This document shows positions 58,717 through 64,000 of a DNA stretch of 64,000 nucleotides, piece after piece. Where the stretch lies: NCBI GenBank assembly GCA_028274465.1, contig CM051455.1, positions 92,202,365-92,266,364 of the forward strand, given 5' to 3'. The translations under genes and the position numbers were made by a program. The notes under the pieces were generated by a model. The model was not told the DNA's origin and made no database searches. It saw only the letters and a list, made by a program, of their open reading frames with translations. Each line of letters opens with the position of its first letter. Positions within the stretch are counted from its first letter, which is position 1. This stretch comes from Plantago ovata. Taxonomy: Eukaryota; Streptophyta; Magnoliopsida; Lamiales; Plantaginaceae.

Positions 58717-60226
58717 TGATGAATGTGTATTTTACACTTTCATTCGAGTCTTTTTCACCTAATTTAGCTATCCTCTATGTTAATTTAGCTATATTTTAGT
58801 ACATTTTATTAGAATAGTGTCACGTTTCCCTGTTTACAAGGAATTGGTGTTCCAGAAGCCTATTTGGAGTATCTGAAGGTTTCCGGATAGGATTTGGAGT
58901 CTAGGGGTCGAATCTGGAGGTTAGAAGGCCATTAGAAGTCTGAAACCGAGTCCGAAAAGGTGAATAAATCCAAATCCGTGTCGAAAAACACAGAAATTCC
59001 GCGAAATACTGGGGGGCGAACCGCCCCAGCTCTCGGGCGAACCGCCCCAGAAGTTTTTCGGGCCTATATAGTTGCGAGTTTTCTCTCCGAAAATCGTATC
59101 TTTCCAAGCCTACTTTCTCACCTCTCTCTATAGTTTACAAGGAATTGGTGTTCCAGAAGCCTATTTGGAGTATCTGAAGGTTTCCGGATAGGATTTGGAG
59201 TCTAGGGGTCGAATCTGGAGGTTAGAAGGCCATTAGAAGTCTAAAACCGAGTCCGAAAAGGTGAATAAATCCAAATCCGTGTCGAAAAACACGGAAATTC
59301 CGCGAAATACTGGGGGGCGAACCGCCCCAGCTCTCGGGCGAACCGCCCCAGAAGTTTTTCGGGCCTATATATAGTTGCGAGTTTTCTCTCCGAAAATCAT
59401 ATCTTTCCAAGCCTACTTTCTCACCTCTCTCTATAGTTTTAGGTAGGAACTTCCCGGGGCCTGTCCTGGGAGTTCCATAGCTTAGGGGATACTTTTTCAT
59501 AGCAGATTGGAGCGCGTAGGATCGCAATCATCCGGAGATTGACAACCTTCGGTAACTTTGTATTTTACAACTTTTATCTACTTATTTTATATTCTTTCAA
59601 TATGTTTTCTTCTATGATTGCTATTGATTGCATGCACATTATGAGTAGCTAAATTTATCGTTGGTGGTAGTATGTGAATTCTTAGCGAGGGAAGATAATC
59701 ATGCTAATGGCTATATCGCGCATTATACTCCGTGTCATTGCTTTATTTCGTTGATGAGTTGAACACCAAAATTCTCGTATGTTGTATTGATTATTATGCA
59801 CACTAGGACACTTGTCGGCCAATCAGACTAAATTATCTTCGTAGTGTTGAATGATTACGGAACACAATAGGACGTTAGTTGTTGACAGGTCAGACCCATA
59901 TTATCTTCGTAGTGCACAATACTTACAACAGGACCCAAGATTCATTCAAAGATCTCTATGCAAGACCGAGGAATTTATGCATGATTATCGACCCATTATG
60001 TTAAGAAGGACCATACTATCACCAACCTCCATTATCTGCTTGAAAACCCCCTATTGCTTTCTATCTGCTGTTTTATATTTTCTTGATTAAATAGATAAAG
60101 CTAGTTATAGTCCTCAGAGAATGACACTCGAGTCATTCTGCTACTACACTACGGTTTTTGTTGTAGTTGTGGATTGCCTTTGGCTAATTACAAATTTATT
60201 TGACTGAACCCTGACAACGTTCATCA
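58717..60226 (+). repeat. Athila element E, 5' LTR with internal promoter duplication
   Basis: 1510 bp, start TGATGAATG, end CGTTCATCA. Related to the C and D LTRs (shared first ~100 bp and the AATAGTGTCACGTTT word). Bases 58832-59132 are repeated directly as 59133-59435. Each unit has GGGGCGAACCGCCCC-type palindromes (59010-59052; 59311-59352) followed by a TATA box (59064-59070; 59365-59374), so the LTR carries two promoters in tandem. Confidence 0.9.
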
Positions 60227-60229
60227 AAT

Positions 60230-60247
60230 TGGCGCCGTTGCCGGGGA
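60230..60247 (+). other. Primer-binding site for tRNA-Asp, element E
   Basis: TGGCGCCGTTGCCGGGGA, perfect, three bases after the LTR. Confidence 0.95.
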
Positions 60248-60389
60248 ACTATACTCCTTTTTTCTATTTAATTTGTTTTTAATTACAGCTTTAGATTCCG
60301 AATTCTTTTAGTTTTAGTTTTCCTTTTTAATCTCTCTCTGTTTTCCTATTTGTTTCTAATCACTTTACCTACTCTGTCACAGATTGTGT

Positions 60390-62417
60390 ATGCCGCATAC
60401 ACGTTCTGCAGGAATACCGCTTGCTGATTCAATTGCTGAGATCGATAGAGTCTACCACCAAAGAAGGCGACTCCTTTTCAAGGAAATCGACGGAATGGCA
60501 GAAGCTAGACCACTGAAGGCATGGGTACAACCCACCAAGGATCGTATGAGGGGACCGGCGATTGTTCTTTCGCCCGCAACCCGAGATCTGGAAATCAAGA
60601 ACCACGCATTCCAACAACTTCCGAGGTTCTATAGCTTATCAAGGGAAGATGTGATGGGGTACTTGAACGATATCGATGATTTCGTCAACCAACTCCCACA
60701 ACCCGGAGCTGACATAACAACGGATGAGTTGAGGATGAAGGTTTTTGCTATGGGACTTGGCGATAGAGCCAAGTCATGGCTGAGTTCTCTTCCAGCAGGC
60801 TCGCTGGACACTTGGGAAAAGGTTTTTTCAGCTTTCATGGAGAAATACTTCCCACACACTCTGACTACCGCGCTAAAGGCACAGATCACTGGATTCAAGC
60901 AGGACTATGATGAGACCATCTACACCGCGTTCGAGAGGTTCCAAGATCTCACGAACAAGTGCCCTCACCATGGGTTTGAACTCTCCGACCTAGTCCAACA
61001 CTTCTACAATGGACTAACCTTCGAGAACCAACAAGTGGTGGATTTCCAATGCCGAGGCAATATTTGGGAGGAAATCGCAGAAGCCGTCTGGGCAGTTTTC
61101 GAAAGGCTTGCCAAGGGTTCGCAGTTCAAGGACCCAAGAGCAATGGTTAGGAGACGTGGACCTGAAGCTCCACCAACTCAAGAAGCCCCTATGTATAGGG
61201 GGAATGGGGATCAATTCGAGTGCTTTACCAACGAATTGAAGCAAGTCCTCAAGAGCGCCACCGGAACAACTGTTTTGAACGAAGTATGCCGAATATGCAA
61301 GAACTATGGGCATGGAGCTCATATGTGTAGATCGGAGCTGGCATACGAAGATGGCAACTGGGCTCGAGGAGGAGAAGAAGAAGCCTTCGCTACGGAGTTT
61401 GGTACTCAAGAAGTTAGCTACGGACAAGACGGTAGGAATCCTCGAGGTGGATTCTGGAGAAGAGGATACCGTAACAATCAAGGATATGCACTGGCTAACC
61501 CAGCTTATGGACCTAACCAAGACCGTAGCAGGCTGAACTATGGTAACGATCACTGCGAAAACCCCGCTCCGAAAGAGCCACCGAAGTTGAAGACGGCTCT
61601 ACTGATGGAGAACTTGCAGAAGATGGTTGATCACACACAAAGTTTTCTCAAACGGTATGAAGAGGATTTCGAGAAGACTAGGGCAAGGCTCGATAGGTTG
61701 GAAGAGAGCACTAGGCTTGCCCATCAAAAGATGCAAGAGTTGATCGACCGAAGAGCAAGTAAAGAACAAAGCAACACTGAGAAGGTCGTTAGGTGCGAGT
61801 GTTGCATGAAGGAAGAACTTCTACAGGCTGAGGAAGAAGAGGAGGACCTCGGTTCTGACGCAAGTGATGAGGAGCAAGAGGATTCCGAACCACTCCCTAA
61901 AAGTTTCGATGTTAAGGTAGGGATTGGTGAGCTTGAAGATGTCCGTGCCACACTAGACACGGGATCCTACTCAAACATAATTCCTATGAATGTGTTTGAA
62001 AAGAGTAACCTTGGAAAGCTATCTGAGGAAAGGGCTATTGTGCGACTGGAGGATGGATCATTCATGAGACCCGAAGGTGTTGTGAAAAATGTGTTGGTCA
62101 AGATTGGTGAAGCATCAATAAACACCAATTTCGTAGTTATGCCGGCATCTGCACCTGGGACGGGGGATGTCATACTCTTAGGGCAAACATTCTTGACCAA
62201 ACTACGCTAAGTAATGGACATCTACCAAAGAACTTGCACCATTGAGGTGGATGGCAAGCAACACGTATTACAAGCCATACCTGATCCACCAGAATCGCCT
62301 GATATTATTACTCACTATTGTGGTCTTACAGCCTATATTCTTTCTTATTCACAGGTTCGTGGCATGGAAAGGAGATCAATGAAGGGGAAGACTAGTACCC
62401 GCAAAAAGAAGAGATAG
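60390..62417 (+). pseudogene. Element E gag-protease with one late stop
   Basis: The start MPHTRSAGIPLAD at 60390 matches D and A. The frame is open for 606 codons: gag domain (RDLEIKNHAFQQLPRFYSL, AKSWLSSL, CPHHGFELSDLVQHFYNGL), CCHC knuckle at 300-313 (CRICKNYGHGAHMC), linker with coiled coil, acidic stretch, and protease with DTGSY at 523-527 and VILLGQTFLTK. A TAA at 62208-62210 interrupts the C-terminal tail, which reads on in frame (VMDIYQRTCTIEVDGKQH) to 62417. The protease core lies before the stop, so most of the product could still be made. No pol follows. Confidence 0.88.
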
Positions 62418-63494
62418 GCGCAGACAGGAGTCGAGTCAAAGACTTAAAACAATGACGCTATCCGGGAGGCAACCCGGAATTTTTATCGCTTTCTTTACTG
62501 CTTTTCCGCATGCATTTCATTCTTGAACTATTTGATTCTCATATGCGAATTTGTTCATATGTGTGTCGTATATGCTTTTGTTTGAGTGAGATTTTTCGAG
62601 TGGTTTTTTGAAAAAAATTAGTTTCGGGATTAAAACCGCATTTTCTGACATCGGGACCCGTCTCCCCGCATTGGGGAGCACGGGGTGAACCGCCCCGTGG
62701 TGGGGCGAACAGCCCCACAGTCCCAGATCTTAAAAAACGCGGATTTCAACCCCGAATCATCATTTTCTTCATTCTTCTTCATCCATACTCCCAAAAAACC
62801 CGAAAAGTGCGATTTTGCTTCTAAATCTTCATAACTTCTTCGTTTCTTGACCAAATTGAGTGTTCTTTAGCTTGTTTCGAAGCCTATTACATGATCTATA
62901 ACCCTAACCGATCAAATTTCATCCTACTTCGTTAGATTTGCAGATCTGAGGTATCATCTTTAAGAACCCTAATTTTCGAATTTGGGGGTTTTCTAATTTG
63001 AGCTTCAATTATGCTAGTTTGATGCATGGGTATGTTGTTTATGTGATTCGACATGTTATTTACTATCAATTGCATGCTCAATTTTGCTTAAATTGTTGAT
63101 TTGGGTATTTTGCTATTAGATGATATATCTTGTTATGCATTATGTCTTTATCTTTGATTTATAGCATATGGATATGTTTATTGGTGTAGTATTGGTGGAT
63201 TTGACGATAGAATGCTTGTTAGTTGAGAATGAGGATTTATGTTGTTGAATTTTTTGCGCTGCTATGGTATGAATTGAAACCTTGTTATCAAGGTTATTGG
63301 TTGTCTAGTAAGAGCATGATGTGATGTATTGCATGTAATAGTTACGTTGATATGTTGCATGATGAAGTAGCTAGGCTAGACATTGCGGTTTGGGGAGTTC
63401 GATTGATGAATTTATCACTTGTGTGTCTCGCTTTTACACTAGCATATATTCGAGTCTGTTTTGAGTCGTACGAGGTGCTAATCGCTGTTTGTAG
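62418..63494 (+). other. Element E spacer: palindromes and intron
   Basis: No pol gene. GTGAACCGCCCC-type palindromes lie at about 62672-62722. A likely intron runs 62951-63494 (GAG|GTATCATC...TTTGTAG|GTACC, 544 bp), nearly the same length and placement as A's (542 bp), with CCCTAA just after the donor in both. Confidence 0.6.
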
Positions 63495-64000
63495 GTACCA
63501 TACTAAGGGTAGGGAGTATTCCCGTATGATTGCTGTGAAGAACCATGTCAAGGAAGGTGATCTCGCTAGATGTGCGTTCGAGCCAAGGGGTTTGGCAACA
63601 ACGTCGTGGATTATCCGAGAGGAGGAGTTAGAATACACATGGAGTAAGGACTCCTATGCCTATTCATGCACCACCGAAGGGTCAGAAACCACTATTATGT
63701 CAGCACCCCATCACGAGGACTGCAGAGTTCGAGTGAACAGGAAGGCACCGGGACATTCTAGCAGCGACGGATTTGATCTTGAGTTCGCAGTTGCTAGAAG
63801 GTTCCGAAGCGCTAGCTTGGTTCCAAAACGTAACGACATGGGTACACAGTCCCTCGTTGGGGCGCCCCTTGCCTGCCTCTAAAGTGAGCATCATATTGAC
63901 ATTGGTCGGAGCAACAGTGGATAAAGTGGTCAAAATTGGAGAAAAAGGTAGAAGACTTCTGAGCGTCCGACCAGCTTACTGTAACCTTCTCGAGGTGTAA
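63495..64000 (+). other. Unrecognised exon-like sequence of element E
   Basis: It follows the presumed acceptor, where A and D carry ORF2, but shows no similarity to ORF2 that I can see. One frame is open to 63882 with MIAVKNHVKEGDLARCAFEP, the GDL part faintly like a Gypsy integrase C-terminal motif. Another frame is open from 63773 to the window end. No function can be assigned; it may be a captured or replaced segment. Confidence 0.4.

Noticed and set aside
63700..63933. Minus-strand 77-codon frame at the window end
   Set aside because: No recognisable motif and it overlaps two other open frames; I could not decide which strand, if any, is coding.

Overview
The window is plant nuclear DNA, most likely from an angiosperm. 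It is built almost entirely of LTR retrotransposons nested inside one another. The evidence is primer-binding sites matching plant tRNA-Asp and initiator tRNA-Met, Athila-type (Ty3/Gypsy) gag and pol, a Ty1/Copia element with long extra ORFs of Sirevirus type, and a Mutator-like transposase remnant. I found no host housekeeping gene, rRNA, tRNA or CRISPR array. Species and all family assignments rest on reading the sequence; no database was searched.

Layout. (1) 1-10301 and 10302-21923 are two tandem copies of one ~11.6 kb block. Each holds, left to right, an LTR-like stretch, a scrap of MULE transposase (SWIM finger), the 3' part of minus-strand Athila element 'C' (LTR, 3' UTR, end of integrase), the 3' part of minus-strand element 'D' (LTR, 3' UTR, ORF2) and the 5' LTR of plus-strand element 'A'. 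The first copy breaks off inside A's gag; the second runs on into complete A. (2) 20165-29782: element A, with LTR, tRNA-Asp PBS, gag-protease, intron, ORF2, PPT and LTR, but no reverse transcriptase or integrase. (3) 29783-34187: the 5' half of D (gag-protease, PBS, LTR). D sits in the integrase of C, flanked by the 5-bp target duplication CTAGG. (4) 34188-39252: the rest of C (integrase, RNase H, RT, protease, gag, PBS, 217 bp of 5' LTR). (5) 39253-58716: a large Copia element inserted in C's LTR. It has gag, integrase, RT-RNase H and env-position ORFs, and contains a 100-N scaffold gap flanked by an apparently artificial 4.4 kb duplication. (6) 58717-64000: plus-strand Athila-type element 'E' inserted in the Copia 3' LTR and running off the window.

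Inferred insertion order: MULE remnant, then C into it, then D into C's integrase, then A into D. Separately, the Copia went into C's 5' LTR and E into the Copia. The left block was duplicated after A had inserted, or the assembly placed two haplotypes in tandem.

How the parts may work together. A, D and E share one unusual plan: gag with a CCHC knuckle and protease, a ~540 bp intron, then a second exon or ORF, and no pol. C, whose LTR ends and PBS resemble those of D and E, carries pol but no recognisable CCHC knuckle or ORF2. This looks like a pol-less family mobilised by pol-bearing relatives. All four Athila elements carry arrays of short GC-rich palindromes at matching places (in C, D and E just upstream of a TATA box in the LTR, and again near the gag/ORF2 region), plus conserved hairpins beside polypurine tracts. 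Nearly every coding region is broken by nonsense or frameshift mutations, often of the CGA-to-TGA or CAG-to-TAG kind expected after decay of methylated cytosine.
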